Part shown: positions 32,401 to 42,790 of the stretch, piece by piece
How positions within the stretch are numbered: the first letter of the stretch is position 1
Layout: each line of letters opens with the position of its first letter
Assembly (NCBI GenBank): GCA_905478225.1
Contig: CAJQHR010000004.1
Coordinates: 1-64,000 of the forward strand
Length of the DNA stretch: 64,000 nucleotides
Origin: an uncultured Crocinitomix sp.
Lineage (GTDB): Bacteria > Bacteroidota > Bacteroidia > Flavobacteriales_D > Crocinitomicaceae
Reading direction: 5' to 3'
The notes under the pieces: model-generated
The model's database searches: none
What the model was told of the DNA's origin: nothing
Seen by the model: the letters and a program-made list of their open reading frames with translations, nothing else
Position numbers and translations under genes: made by a program

Positions 32401-33038
32401 CTAAAGATATAGTCTCGGGAGATTTTTATTGGTTAGATGAAAAGGAAGATACAATTTTATTGGCTGCCGCCGATTGCACTGGACATGGGGTGCCTGGGGC
32501 CATGGTGAGTTTAGTTTGTAATAATACGCTCAGCCGAACTGTTCGAGAATTTGGATTGACAAACCCAGCTTTAATCCTCAATAAGGTTAGAGATATCGTG
32601 ATTGAATCCTTTACCAATTCGCGCGAGGAAGTGAAAGACGGAATGGATATCGCGCTAATTGCCTTAAATTTTAAAACCAATGTCTTGCGTTATGCAGGCG
32701 CTAATAACAACCTTTACGTAATTTCAGACGGTGAACTTAGAGTGTTTAAGGCTGACCGACAACCCATTGGGAAATATGTGGTGACTTCAGATTTTAACAT
32801 GCAAGAAGTCCAATTAAAACCAGGGGATACTTTTTATATGTTTACTGATGGTTTTGTTGATCAGTTTGGAGGACCAGATGGTAAAAAATTTAAGACGAAC
32901 CGATTCTTAAAAATACTATTGGAAATTCAGCATTTAAGTATGCGTGAACAACAAAAATATATTGACAAGGTTTTTATGGATTGGAAAGCTGATCTAGACC
33001 AAATTGATGATGTTTGCGTCATTGGTGTGAAGGTATAG
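29487..33038 (+). CDS. two-component-regulator propeller / Y_Y_Y / TM / SpoIIE (PP2C-type) serine phosphatase sensor
   Basis: ~14 repeats of (I/F)EDSxGNIWFGT; HTCS-like Y_Y_Y region; TM VWAYLLYFILVIGIIVFI; SpoIIE motifs KPKDIVSGDFYW, AADCTGHGVPGAMVS, DGMDIAL. Confidence 0.92.
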   Translation: MRLFLLILLFLQLCVVSCVKDKDSISENTENEIISESDDFLDSLKTGVPIPIFLNSAEKKAAPIINEVGEPNITLANDNVVSIQSPGIELVSEELTIATPGVDSVLLPFATTPIGKSTRIAFPKVTSALPPSTKDAAYYNLQYLDVDQGLSSSYVMDIIEDSRGNLWISTWATGVCMYNSRNFTNYDKYSGLLSNYIWSIFEDSKGNIWFGSDGSGVANYNGDRFVNFSVEDGLAGTVVYDILEDERGNIWFATNNGLTKFDGKEFYTYRAENGLGGNTILDIHLGMNNRILITTENGFSIFDGVLFTLYSSKNGLKSENTNSIFEDSEGNIWIGSLDAGICLFDGYTFFSFDETHGLAGNEVTSIIEDDYNRIWIGSANNGLSIYDRSEFIQIDKNEGLSSNTIRAIFQDSNLNVWIGTNGGLNKYNERSFKNFTEEQGLGGIIVRGIAEDKFGNLWLGQASGADKFTGQAYENYGAEQGFTDNSIRVVTQDHEGNIWFGTNGDGAYHFDGEQFKHYTTKSGLSGNTILSMFEDSDNNMWFGTLTAGVSKFNGTTFEHLTTEEGLTNNTIRAIIEDNDKNMWFGTNSGGLEKFDGEMVTHYTTKEGLSMNTILSLMIDTEGKLWIGTEGRGINVMKNDKIISIGEEDGLSNGIIWSIIEDSENNIWVGTEKGLNHIDIQENKTFNVTNYGKLDGLKGVNFYPNSVYLDGDNRLWWGTGIALSMLDLNNYKNINAAPKLTITDIYIKESLVDFRGLKNAIDTDIPFQYSDLNESQLKKVEYDSVYKFSNFPSNIVVPYNLNHLTIQFSANDWTAPHKIKYVHKLEGASNEWHTITNDNKVVHSYLPEGDYVFHVKAIGEAEIWSETLTFNITVRPPWWKTVWAYLLYFILVIGIIVFITAFRTKKLIQQRKRLEKLVAERTEDVVMQKELVESKNKELIDSINYAKRIQRAVLPSYGMVKHKLANALVLFKPKDIVSGDFYWLDEKEDTILLAAADCTGHGVPGAMVSLVCNNTLSRTVREFGLTNPALILNKVRDIVIESFTNSREEVKDGMDIALIALNFKTNVLRYAGANNNLYVISDGELRVFKADRQPIGKYVVTSDFNMQEVQLKPGDTFYMFTDGFVDQFGGPDGKKFKTNRFLKILLEIQHLSMREQQKYIDKVFMDWKADLDQIDDVCVIGVKV

Positions 33039-33170
33039 CCTGCCGCGAAATTGACGTGGGAACACCAATGAAACAGTTTACCCTGAGCCTGACGAAGTGG
33101 AATTAGTGTGACGGTTTTGTTCTAGTATTCCAAAAAGTTTTGGTTAGGAGGATACTGCCGATCAAAACAA

Positions 33171-33203
33171 AAAAGGCTACCTAAAAAATAAAGACAGCCT
33201 TTC
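33171..33203. terminator. weak bidirectional terminator
   Basis: AAAAGGCT ... AGCCTTTCTT inverted repeat downstream of the SpoIIE gene and the converging pseudogene. Confidence 0.45.
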
Positions 33204-33215
33204 TTCCAATAAAAT

Positions 33216-34043
33216 TTATCTATTAAAAGCAGCCCAACGACTGTTAACTGCCTCTTCGGCATCCAACAAGGCCAAAACCTCGTCCGCAATGTTCTCACTT
33301 AATTCTAAAAATGTGGTGAACCCTACACAAGATGCATTAATTTCACCCAAAATATATTTATCCTCCCCTGTTTATTCGTCCGTATCCAACATAAAATCTG
33401 CCGTCCAAATTAATGGTAGGTCATAATTCCCTAAACGCGATTGAATTGTGCGGAGCGAACCTTTAACAATATCAACAAGCGCTGGCCATTGCTCAGGTTT
33501 ATCATATCTATATTTCGCGCCAGAAAACAACGTGGCTGAAAAAGCATCCGCAGATTCCGCCGGCTTTTTATGAACAATGTTTACAACACTGTCTCTGAGC
33601 ATTAATACACGAATTTCACCTTCTTTGATTCTTTCTAAAAAAGGCATATCCAATAACATACCATTATCCCCTTCCAAATATTTAATACAAAACTCCAAAA
33701 ATTCTTGTAATGTTTTTTCTTCGACATGATTGTCTCGCGCTTCCGTCAACTTTAACATAGCGTCAAAGGGTATTTCGTTTTTATATTTATCTGCATCAAC
33801 CACCTCTACTCTCCAAATACCTTCGCCTGTTGATCCTCTATTTTGCTTAATTACTCTAATTCCTTTGCATAAACTTTTTGGGAATTTCTCTTTGAGAGTT
33901 TCGAAATCGTAATAGGTATAGACGTCGTCAGGCACAATAGCTGAACCTTTTAACTTTTCAACAGAGTTTTTGGCGCCATACGCAATCATTGCGTCAGGAT
34001 GAAGAAGACCTTCAACTCCATTATTCACCAATTCGCGCAACAT
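33216..34043 (-). pseudogene. ATP-grasp-like protein (resembles the Cj0069 family), probably 5'-truncated, with in-frame TAA at 33372-33374
   Basis: IRVIKQNRGSTGEGIWRVEV..EGEIRVLMLRDSVVNIVHKKP..TADFMLDTDE*TGEDKYILGEINASCVGFTTFLELSENIADEVLALLDAEEAVNSRWAAFNR*; same frame on both sides of the TAA. Confidence 0.75.
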
Positions 34044-34347
34044 TTAAAATTAAAATTATACTACTAAAGATACAGCACAAACAGTATTGACTTAATGATA
34101 AATATCAGCCCTAAATCAAACTTATATTAGGAAATTTTCACTTATTGCGGCGTATTTTTGCAAACCTCAAATCGCAAGTATTCACAAAAACCTATACAAC
34201 ATTACGATTGATTAAAGCATTTCCCTATCATTCTGCTGATTTTCAGACATTGGCGCTGAAGCGATTTGGTTATATTGAATAATTTGAATTAAAAAATTAA
34301 GCAAAGGATCAGTTCAAAAGGAATGGATAAACACTATTTTTGAAAAC

Positions 34348-35232
34348 TTGTATAAAGGAATCCTCTATATGCTTCTTTCTTCATTCAGTTTTGCACTGGT
34401 GAATTTGATGGTTAAAATTTTAGCTGATCGGAAAGATGCATTTCCCGACATTCAGAACTATCCAGAATTTGAACTTGTATTTTTTAGATGCGTAGTTTCC
34501 TTAGTAATATGCTTTGCTATTATTCGCAGAAAAAAAATTCCATTTTTTGGTATGAATAAAAAATGGTTATTGATAAGAGGTATAGCTGGCTCAATTGGGC
34601 TGACACTGTTCTTTTACACCCTCACTAATTTACCCATGGCAATTGCCACAATTATTCAATACTCCTCTCCTATTTTCACTGTGATTTTAGCCATATATCT
34701 TAATAAACAAAAAGTTAAACCCGTGCAATGGCTCTTTTTCTTAGTGGCCATGTCAGGAATTGCCGTGATTGGATTGAGTAAAATTGAAAATGCCCCAATT
34801 GACCCGTTCTGGATTATAGTTGGTCTTACTTCAGCCGTTTTTTCAGGAATCGCCTACAATGCCATTATTAAATGTACCCCTACGGATGAAGCAATTACAG
34901 TTGTGATGTATTTCCCGCTAGTTGCTGCTCCAATTACTTTAGTTTTATTATTGACCACCGGATATGTCGTTCCTCAAGGAATTGAATGGTTGCTATTACT
35001 GCTCATTGGTATTTTAACGCAAATTGCTCAAATTACTATGACCAGAGCATTTAATTCAGATTCGGCTGCTAAGATAACACCGATCAAATATATAGGCGCC
35101 ATATATGCGGTGGCTATCGGTTTTTTCATATTTGATGAAACGCTTAGTTTATATGCCATTCTAGGAATCATTCTTGTGCTTCTTGGGGTTTTATTAAATA
35201 CATTTTTTAAGCGCCTTAAAGTGACAAATTAG
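34348..35232 (+). CDS. EamA/DMT family transporter
   Basis: 10 TM pattern, RGIAGSIGLTLFFYTLTNLPMAIATIIQYSSPIFTVILA. Confidence 0.9.
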   Translation: MYKGILYMLLSSFSFALVNLMVKILADRKDAFPDIQNYPEFELVFFRCVVSLVICFAIIRRKKIPFFGMNKKWLLIRGIAGSIGLTLFFYTLTNLPMAIATIIQYSSPIFTVILAIYLNKQKVKPVQWLFFLVAMSGIAVIGLSKIENAPIDPFWIIVGLTSAVFSGIAYNAIIKCTPTDEAITVVMYFPLVAAPITLVLLLTTGYVVPQGIEWLLLLLIGILTQIAQITMTRAFNSDSAAKITPIKYIGAIYAVAIGFFIFDETLSLYAILGIILVLLGVLLNTFFKRLKVTN

Positions 35233-35324
35233 TTAAGTGTTAAGATTAACAAACACTTCAAAACGAATAAGATTTGAATTTTGAATTTTGGAATTTGACA
35301 TTTGACATTTGAATATCAACAGAA

Positions 35325-37145
35325 TTAGGCAAAATTAAGATCGTACAGCTTCTTATAATGTCCTTTTAATTTTATTAACTCCCCATGAGAGCCTCGCTCA
35401 AGAATTTTCCCGTCATCAATCACTAATATTTCAGTGGAATTAATAATTGTAGAAAGGCGGTGAGCCACAACAATTGATGTACGTCCTTTTTGCAACTCTT
35501 TTGTCGCATTTTGAATCATCTCTTCTGACTCGGAATCAACGCTCGCTGTAGCTTCATCTAAAATCAAGATTTTGGGATCATAAACATAAGCCCGAATAAA
35601 CGAAATCAGTTGTTTTTGCCCAACAGACAATACACCGCCTCGTTCGCCAACGTTATAATTATAACCTCCCGGCAATTTCATAATGAACTCATGTGCTCCC
35701 ACTTTTTTGGCCGCTGCAATTACATCTTCCTCTTTTATTGACTCATCCCCTAAAGTAATATTGAATAAAATAGTGTCGGAAAATAAAAACACCTCTTGCA
35801 ATACAATTGCGATATTCTTACGCAATGTATCCAGTTCAATATCGCGAATGCTTTCTGTGCCAATTTTAATCTTACCTTTTTGATATTCGTAAAACCGTGT
35901 TAACAAATTTGTGATGGTTGATTTACCAGCACCAGTGGTTCCGACCAAAGCAATCGATTGTCCTGCCCCAGCTGTAAAGTCAATTCCTTTTAAAACCCAA
36001 TCTTCATCATTATAGGCAAACCACACGTTTTCAAATTTCAGATCTTGATCAAAATCTACATCTGTTTTGGTACCTTCATCATCTATGTGCTCTTCGCGTT
36101 CTAAAATTTCCAAAACGCGCTCTGCGCGAACCATTCCTCGTTGTAAAATATTAAATCGATCTGCTAATTGACGAATTGGACGATACAACATAAACACCCA
36201 CATTATAAAGCTTAATATAGTTCCTGTTGCCATCACTATATCATCCGTTTCATACTGCATTTGCATCATTCCCCAAATAATAATTCCAGCAATTGATAAG
36301 GCGCTAAACAATTCTACAATTGGAAAGAAAATGGCGTTAGCCCAAATGGCGTCAACGTGCGCTTGGCGGTGGTTTTTATTTATTCCGTCAAACTTTTTTG
36401 ACTCTATTTTTTGGCGATTAAAAAGTTGGACGATAAACATTCCTGACAAGTGCTCTTGAACGAACGTGTTTAACTTATTGACCTGCCACCTTTCTTTTTG
36501 AAATGCCTTTTTCATGGCCCTTGCAAAAATGCGCGTAGCAATTAATAATAAAGGAATGGGCACTAATGCAATTAAACTCAATTCCCAACTTACGCTAAAC
36601 ATAAAATAAATGACCATTAGCAATCGAATAATGTCGCCAAGCATGGTGATTAATCCAGTAGAAAACACTTCCGCAATTGCTTCTATATCCGAAACTAATC
36701 TCGTGACCACTTTTCCGTTCGGTGTGGTATCAAAATATTTAAGATTAAATGAATTAAAATGGGCAAAAAGTTTAATGCGAATATCTTTAATAATTGAGTG
36801 CCCTAAGAGATAGGTTAAGTAGTACAGAAAAAACTGCATCACACTCTCAATCACCAGTATCACAAGAATAAAAACAGTCCAAGCCCATAATTGATCTGAA
36901 ACTGTAATTGGGTTTGAAAAAGTATCAATCACCCCTTGAAAAGTAGCTCCTCTATCACTTAAAACAGTGCCATCTCCCGAGATATATGTGTCAATTAATT
37001 CCTTGAAAATCAATGGACGAACAGGGCCAAGAAAAGCGTAAAATATCATTAATATAATAGCCGCCGCAAAAACAAAAAAATAGGGTTTTGAAAACCCCAA
37101 TAATTTGCCCATGATCGTTAAGTCCAGTTTACTCTTTTCAGCCAT
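35325..37145 (-). CDS. ABC transporter ATP-binding/permease (MsbA-like)
   Basis: TM domain plus Walker A GTTGAGKST, signature LSVGQKQLISFIRA, Walker B ILILDEATASVD. Confidence 0.95.
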   Translation of the reverse strand: MAEKSKLDLTIMGKLLGFSKPYFFVFAAAIILMIFYAFLGPVRPLIFKELIDTYISGDGTVLSDRGATFQGVIDTFSNPITVSDQLWAWTVFILVILVIESVMQFFLYYLTYLLGHSIIKDIRIKLFAHFNSFNLKYFDTTPNGKVVTRLVSDIEAIAEVFSTGLITMLGDIIRLLMVIYFMFSVSWELSLIALVPIPLLLIATRIFARAMKKAFQKERWQVNKLNTFVQEHLSGMFIVQLFNRQKIESKKFDGINKNHRQAHVDAIWANAIFFPIVELFSALSIAGIIIWGMMQMQYETDDIVMATGTILSFIMWVFMLYRPIRQLADRFNILQRGMVRAERVLEILEREEHIDDEGTKTDVDFDQDLKFENVWFAYNDEDWVLKGIDFTAGAGQSIALVGTTGAGKSTITNLLTRFYEYQKGKIKIGTESIRDIELDTLRKNIAIVLQEVFLFSDTILFNITLGDESIKEEDVIAAAKKVGAHEFIMKLPGGYNYNVGERGGVLSVGQKQLISFIRAYVYDPKILILDEATASVDSESEEMIQNATKELQKGRTSIVVAHRLSTIINSTEILVIDDGKILERGSHGELIKLKGHYKKLYDLNFA

Positions 37146-37329
37146 TTGTGCAAAAATAGACAAAACAATTCTTATCAAACAGATGTGACAACATATTTAA
37201 TTAAATTGGATCAACTTTCATGAATATATTTTAACTGGATCAATATGAATTGTAAAAAAAACGCCACATATTGAAAAACAAGCGTAGAATGAATCAAATG
37301 CGCTAAGTTTTCTTATTTTTATTGATCGT

Positions 37330-39321
37330 ATGCGCCCTACTGCTATTCTCATGCTCCTGTTAATTGGTCACTTGTCATTTTCTCAGACGATTAATGGTAT
37401 GCAATTAATGGATGCTGAAACATATCAGCTCTTATTTGCAAACGAAAAAGATCCTTGTGCCGTTTCAGAAATCTACAAAGACAAAAGTCAGGAAAGAAAC
37501 GACAGCACAATTTACTATTTACATATTGCTGAGCAGTTAAGCCAAAAGTATGATGATCTTGATGCCCGTGCTTTTGTGAGATTCGACTTGGCAGAAACTT
37601 TTGCTGCAACAGGGAATCATGAGATGGCACTCAAATATTTAAATCTCGCGCTAACTGATTTTTCCTTAATTCAAGACACGATTTACGTGGCAAAAACTTA
37701 TAAAGCGATTGGGGTGAACTATAAACGGACTTCAAAATATATTGACGCCTTAAATGCTTATAACGCTGCTGCACATTATTTTTGCCTTGCGGATGATAGC
37801 ACGGGCATTGCCGCCATAGAATTGAATATTGGAACCATTCTTAAAAGCATGAATCGTTATGACCAGGCGAAACAGAAATATCACAGTGCCTTATATCGAT
37901 TTCAGCAACTCGAAGTGGACGAATCAATAGCGGATTGTCAAAACAATTTAGGAAATGTCTTTAAAAATGAGGAGAATTAGGATTCAGCCTTCTACTACAT
38001 GTATTTAACATTAGTTTCTCGCGAGGAATTTGGTCCAGTTCGCAAACTCGGATACATATATCATAACCTCGCTAATCTCCATATCGAAACGAACACATTA
38101 GACAGTGCCGTTTGGTATTTAGACAAATCGATTATACTCAAAAATGAAATTGGAAATGACCGGGAACTTTCTTCAGATTATTTTATCTACGGTGACATAT
38201 ATATGAAGCAAGAAAAATTTGAAAAAGCGGTTGAAGCTTATGAAAAAGTCAGAGATTTAAATTTTGATAACGCTATTGGAGATATTGATTTTGAAGTTTC
38301 ACTAAAACTATCTTACGCCTATTATGCGCTAAGTGATCATAAAAAAGCAGCTGAAAATTTTGTCACTTATTTTGAACAATGTTAACGATTAAAAATCGAC
38401 AATGATCCATTCATTATTGAAAGTCAACTCTCTTCTTATGAGTTTTTTAAAGACAGTATTGAAGTGGGCAAATTACTGATTGAAAGAGAGTTACTGGAGG
38501 TTAAACACAAAAACAAGCAACTTGCAAACCAATCCATCACAAATCAATTGTATTTCATTTTAGGCAATTTAGGTATCTTGGTTTTAATGATTGTTTTGCT
38601 CATTATCTCTTTCAGAAAACGACTTGCACAAGCAAGAGAGCACAGATTTGTATTAGCGGAACAAAATCAAGAATTGAAAAAAACATTGGTTTCGAAAGAG
38701 GAGAAAGAAACTTTATTAAAAGAAATTCATCACCGCGTTAAAAATAATTTGCAGATTATCAGCAGTCTTATCCGTTTGCAGTCTGGCTATATCAATGAAA
38801 ATAATTTTCAAGAACACCTAAATGAAATCGAAAATCGAATTTTGAGCATGGCCTTGGTTCATGAAAAACTCTATCAATCATCTGACTTATCTCGATTATT
38901 AGTAAAGAGCTATATTCGCGATTTATGCATTAACGTTTTAGAATCATACCAAAGTAAAAGACGTGTGAAATTTGCCTTTAATATTGATAAGGGTGAATAC
39001 AGCATTGACACATTAATTCCGTTAGGCCTCATTCTTAATGAAACGATTTCAAATGCACTAAAGCATGCTTTTTATGAGCGAGAGCAGGGCTTAATAGAAG
39101 TCACGCTAAAAGAAAAAGAAGAATCTAAAACGACTGCCGCTAAAACTATTCTCATTATTAAGGATGATGGAATTGGAGCTGACTTGACGATTGAAGAACT
39201 GAAAGAAGATTCTTTGGGGATGGATCTAATCTTTTCATTGACCGAACAGTTGGACGGCACTTTAGACATTAATACTACTGATGGATTTACCTATAACTTC
39301 ACCTTCCCTAAATTATCATAA
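37330..39321 (+). pseudogene. TPR-containing sensor histidine kinase (HisKA_2 type) with two in-frame stops (TAG 37978-37980, TAA 38383-38385)
   Basis: Signal peptide, TPRs, [24 protein letters not shown], HATPase; 37330, 37999 and 38464 ORFs share one frame. Confidence 0.85.
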
Positions 39322-39341
39322 AATAGAAATTAAATCAAACG

Positions 39342-39372
39342 TTGGTTTATTGATATAAAGCGTGTATTTTTG
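39342..39372 (+). promoter_or_regulatory. Bacteroidota-type promoter (TTG-N20-TATTTTTG)
   Basis: Matches -33 TTG / -7 TAnnTTTG spacing; aminotransferase ATG is 20 bp downstream. Confidence 0.5.
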
Positions 39373-39391
39373 ACTTCAAAATTTTAATCAA

Positions 39392-40591
39392 ATGCCAAAG
39401 ATTTCAACCAAAGGATTGGAAATGCCCCAATCACCCATTCGTAAGCTCGTTCCTTTTTCAGAAGCAGCGAAAAACGCAGGGAAAAATGTTTTTCATTTAA
39501 ACATTGGACAACCTGATATTTCTAGCCCTCAAATAGCAATAGATGCTGTGAAGCATATGCATTTAGAAGTTTTGGAATATAGTCATTCGGCAGGGTTTGA
39601 TTCATACAGAAAAGGCTTGGCAACGTATTACCAAAATCATGGTTTGTCTGTCAATAAAGATGACATTTTAGTCACAACTGGGGGATCAGAAGCATTAATA
39701 TTCGGATTTTTGACCTGTTTTAATCCAGGGGATGAAGTCATTATTCCAGAACCATTTTATGCGAATTATAACGGGTTTGCAAAAACCGCCGGAATAACTA
39801 TTGTACCTGTAACTGCTAATATAGAAACTGGTTTCGCATTGCCAGATGTGGGAGATTTTGAGGATTTGATTACTGAAAAAACGAAAGGAATCATTATTTG
39901 CAATCCCGGAAATCCAACCGGCTACTTGTATTCTCAAGAAGAATTAGAAAAGTTGAGAGACATTGTTAAAGCACATGATTTATATTTAATTGCAGATGAG
40001 GTTTACCGCGAATTTTGTTATGATGGCGCTAGTCCATTTTCTGTAATGAGTTTAATCGGAATTGATCAAAACGTAATTTTAGTTGATTCTGTTTCGAAAC
40101 GATATTCAATGTGCGGTGCGCGAATTGGTGCACTTATTTCTAAAAATCCGGAAGTCATGGCGACTGCTCTCAAATTTGCACAAGCCCGTTTGTCTCCGCC
40201 CACGTTAGCTCAAATCGCAAGTGAAGCCGCGCTACAAACACCGCAGTCGTACTTTGATGAAGTGGTTGATGAATATGTTGAACGTCGTAATATAACGGTA
40301 GATGGTTTAAATGCGATTGACGGTGTATTCTGTCCAAAACCAAAGGGTGCCTTTTATTGTATTGCGCAATTACCTATTGATGATTGTGATAAATATTGCC
40401 AATGGCTGCTTGAATCTTTCTCTTATCAAGGAGACACAGTAATGATGGCACCTGCAACAGGCTTTTATGCTACTCCGGGACTTGGAAAGAATGAAGTGAG
40501 AATTGCATATGTTTTGGAGAAAGAGTCGCTTAAAAAAGCGGTTAAATGCATTAAGGAATCGCTAAAAGAATATCCTGGTAGAACAAATTAG
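39392..40591 (+). CDS. class I/II pyridoxal-phosphate aminotransferase
   Basis: NIGQPDI, CNPGNPTGYLYSQEEL, DSVSKRYSMCGARIG. Confidence 0.95.
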   Translation: MPKISTKGLEMPQSPIRKLVPFSEAAKNAGKNVFHLNIGQPDISSPQIAIDAVKHMHLEVLEYSHSAGFDSYRKGLATYYQNHGLSVNKDDILVTTGGSEALIFGFLTCFNPGDEVIIPEPFYANYNGFAKTAGITIVPVTANIETGFALPDVGDFEDLITEKTKGIIICNPGNPTGYLYSQEELEKLRDIVKAHDLYLIADEVYREFCYDGASPFSVMSLIGIDQNVILVDSVSKRYSMCGARIGALISKNPEVMATALKFAQARLSPPTLAQIASEAALQTPQSYFDEVVDEYVERRNITVDGLNAIDGVFCPKPKGAFYCIAQLPIDDCDKYCQWLLESFSYQGDTVMMAPATGFYATPGLGKNEVRIAYVLEKESLKKAVKCIKESLKEYPGRTN

Positions 40592-40637
40592 GCTTTTTCT
40601 ATTGAAACGTTTCTGTTTACTTCACATTTAGTGTAAT

Positions 40638-42305
40638 TTGTGGTCTATACTATTACAATCCTTTTTACGTTATAAAAAATGCATGCGCCTATTTTGCATT
40701 CTCATATTTCAATGTGTCTTCACCTCTGCCCTATTTGGTCAAGAGGCGAAGACTATCTTTTATCATTTAGACAAACTTAGCGTTAAGACAAAAGCAAGCA
40801 CTGACAGTACGAAAACAAAGCGCAATCGTTCTGCAGCCATAGTTGAATTTCAAATGAATGGATACATGGGTGTTCAAGCTGCAGATACTGTTCAAAAAAA
40901 GAATGCAACGCACTATTATTTTACGTACGAAAACCGCTTTCGTCGAGTTGCTTTGATCGAAACTGGTCGAAAAAGAAATCGAGTCTCCGTTCAAAAAAAC
41001 CTTGAGCGGGCTATTGTTGAAATTAATTCAAAAATAACGGCTTTAGAAAATAATGGTTTCCCCTTTGCACGGCTTGAAATCATTGAACAAGAAGAAACGG
41101 AAAAGCAATTAAACTTAACTTATAAAATTGACTCAGGCGGCTATTTTATCATTGATAAAATTCACATCAAAAGTAAAACTGATTTTAATGAAAAAACCGT
41201 GCTTAGTATAATGGGTATTAAACCTGGAGATCCTTATAATGAAGAGAAAATAAGAAATTTAACCGCAATCTTTAGGAATACTGCCATTTACAATACGCCA
41301 CGTTCACCAGAGCTATTGTTTAAAGCAGGAATTGCAGAACTCTACGTTTATATCGAAAAAAAGAAATCGAGCAGTGCAGATGGTTATGTGGGTTTTCAAC
41401 AAGACCGTGTTACGGAGAGGTTGGCCTTGAATGGCTTCATTAATTTAGAATTGAAAAATGCGTTGAACCGGGCAGAAACGATTCATCTGAATTGGAAAAA
41501 CAATCCAGATAAAACACAGGATCTTAAAACCATTGTTGAATATCCGTATTTATTTGGATCGCCAGTAGGAATTGGCGCAAATATTGACCTGCAAAAACAG
41601 GACACCTCTTTTGTGCGATCAGACCTCTTGTTCGAATTAATTTATCGCAACCCCCAATTTAGAATTGCCCTTTACGATCAAATTGAGGCTTCATCTACTA
41701 TTTCTGAGGCGCCCATTGCAGGTTTTCGAGATTTTTCTAAAAACACAATTGGTCTTTCAGTTCAATACCGCCCATTTTTACCCGAAAAGTTGTCTTTCTA
41801 TCATCCGAAATTTACCGTTTCAGGTGGAATTTTCAACTACCGCTCAGATACGCTGGATGATGAAACTCGAAAAATTGCAAACAATAAGTATTTACTAAAA
41901 TATTCCCACGAAATTGATTTTTTAAAGTATTTCCATCTTAATAATTCCCTCCAGTATCAAGGATTAGCCTCTTCTATCGAATTATCTCGAAACGAGTTTA
42001 TTTATTTCGGCGGCTTGCAAAGTGTCCGTGGTTTTTATGAGTTGGAATTAGCTGGAAGAGAGAATTGGGTGCTGCGAAACGAGATCGAATTCAAACCGAT
42101 TGAATTAATTTCTCTTAAAATACTTTATGATTATTCAAACTTTAGGGGAAATACTAAAAACTATACACATAGCGCAGGAATTGGCTTCGGTCTCATCAAT
42201 AATTCCAGTCAACTAGAAATTATTGTGGCCAATGGAGTCCTTAATGATAATCCTATTTCACTGTCAGACACAAAAGTGCATATTGGCTTTAAATCAAACT
42301 TCTAA
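40638..42305 (+). CDS. Omp85/BamA-TamA family outer membrane protein
   Basis: POTRA-like region, C-terminal barrel with FGGLQSVRGFYE motif. Confidence 0.8.
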   Translation: MWSILLQSFLRYKKCMRLFCILIFQCVFTSALFGQEAKTIFYHLDKLSVKTKASTDSTKTKRNRSAAIVEFQMNGYMGVQAADTVQKKNATHYYFTYENRFRRVALIETGRKRNRVSVQKNLERAIVEINSKITALENNGFPFARLEIIEQEETEKQLNLTYKIDSGGYFIIDKIHIKSKTDFNEKTVLSIMGIKPGDPYNEEKIRNLTAIFRNTAIYNTPRSPELLFKAGIAELYVYIEKKKSSSADGYVGFQQDRVTERLALNGFINLELKNALNRAETIHLNWKNNPDKTQDLKTIVEYPYLFGSPVGIGANIDLQKQDTSFVRSDLLFELIYRNPQFRIALYDQIEASSTISEAPIAGFRDFSKNTIGLSVQYRPFLPEKLSFYHPKFTVSGGIFNYRSDTLDDETRKIANNKYLLKYSHEIDFLKYFHLNNSLQYQGLASSIELSRNEFIYFGGLQSVRGFYELELAGRENWVLRNEIEFKPIELISLKILYDYSNFRGNTKNYTHSAGIGFGLINNSSQLEIIVANGVLNDNPISLSDTKVHIGFKSNF

Positions 42306-42790
42306 AACCTAATCACGTCAGACTCTCGAATGCTTGAAACCACTTCTAGAGGTTGATTCGCTAATAAATTTGATGCCTTATATCCAAAACTGGTTGTGGC
42401 TCGATCAAATTTTATTGTTCCAATTGGCATAGTGGATGCCGTTTCCCCCGCAGCAGTATTTCCTAAGGATAAATGAAAACTCAATGTGTAATAGCCAGAC
42501 ATGAATGTTCTTGTATCCAATAATAGTCGCGTTGAAGTGGCTCCTGATTTTTTAAAATACAGCATAAATCTCCCATTTAAAGGAAAGGTATAATTAAAAT
42601 TTTCTAATACACTATTCCGCAGCACTTCTCTATTTGTAGCCATGTTAATTACAGAAACCTCAATATCCGGGTCATAACTGGCTATTGAAGTTAAATCAGC
42701 ATTAATAATTAATTTTCCACTCCCCTGCCCAGTGGCGTTGGAAATAAGAGCAATAGTAAAAAAAAATAGTAATAGGTATCGGTTTGTCAT
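42302..42790 (-). CDS. secreted hypothetical protein
   Basis: Signal peptide MTNRYLLLFFFTIALISNATGQ. Confidence 0.6.
   Translation of the reverse strand: MTNRYLLLFFFTIALISNATGQGSGKLIINADLTSIASYDPDIEVSVINMATNREVLRNSVLENFNYTFPLNGRFMLYFKKSGATSTRLLLDTRTFMSGYYTLSFHLSLGNTAAGETASTMPIGTIKFDRATTSFGYKASNLLANQPLEVVSSIRESDVIRF

Noticed and set aside
34140-34279. Open frame without start (GNFHLLRRIFANLKSQVFTKTYTTLRLIKAFPYHSADFQTLALKRFGYIE*)
   Set aside because: Short, lacks a start codon and has no recognisable family; could be a remnant but unsupported.
37978-38385. Possible genetic-code reassignment of TAG/TAA suggested by the in-frame stops
   Set aside because: Other genes in the window end normally at TAA/TAG/TGA, so reassignment is not supported; decay, readthrough or error is simpler.
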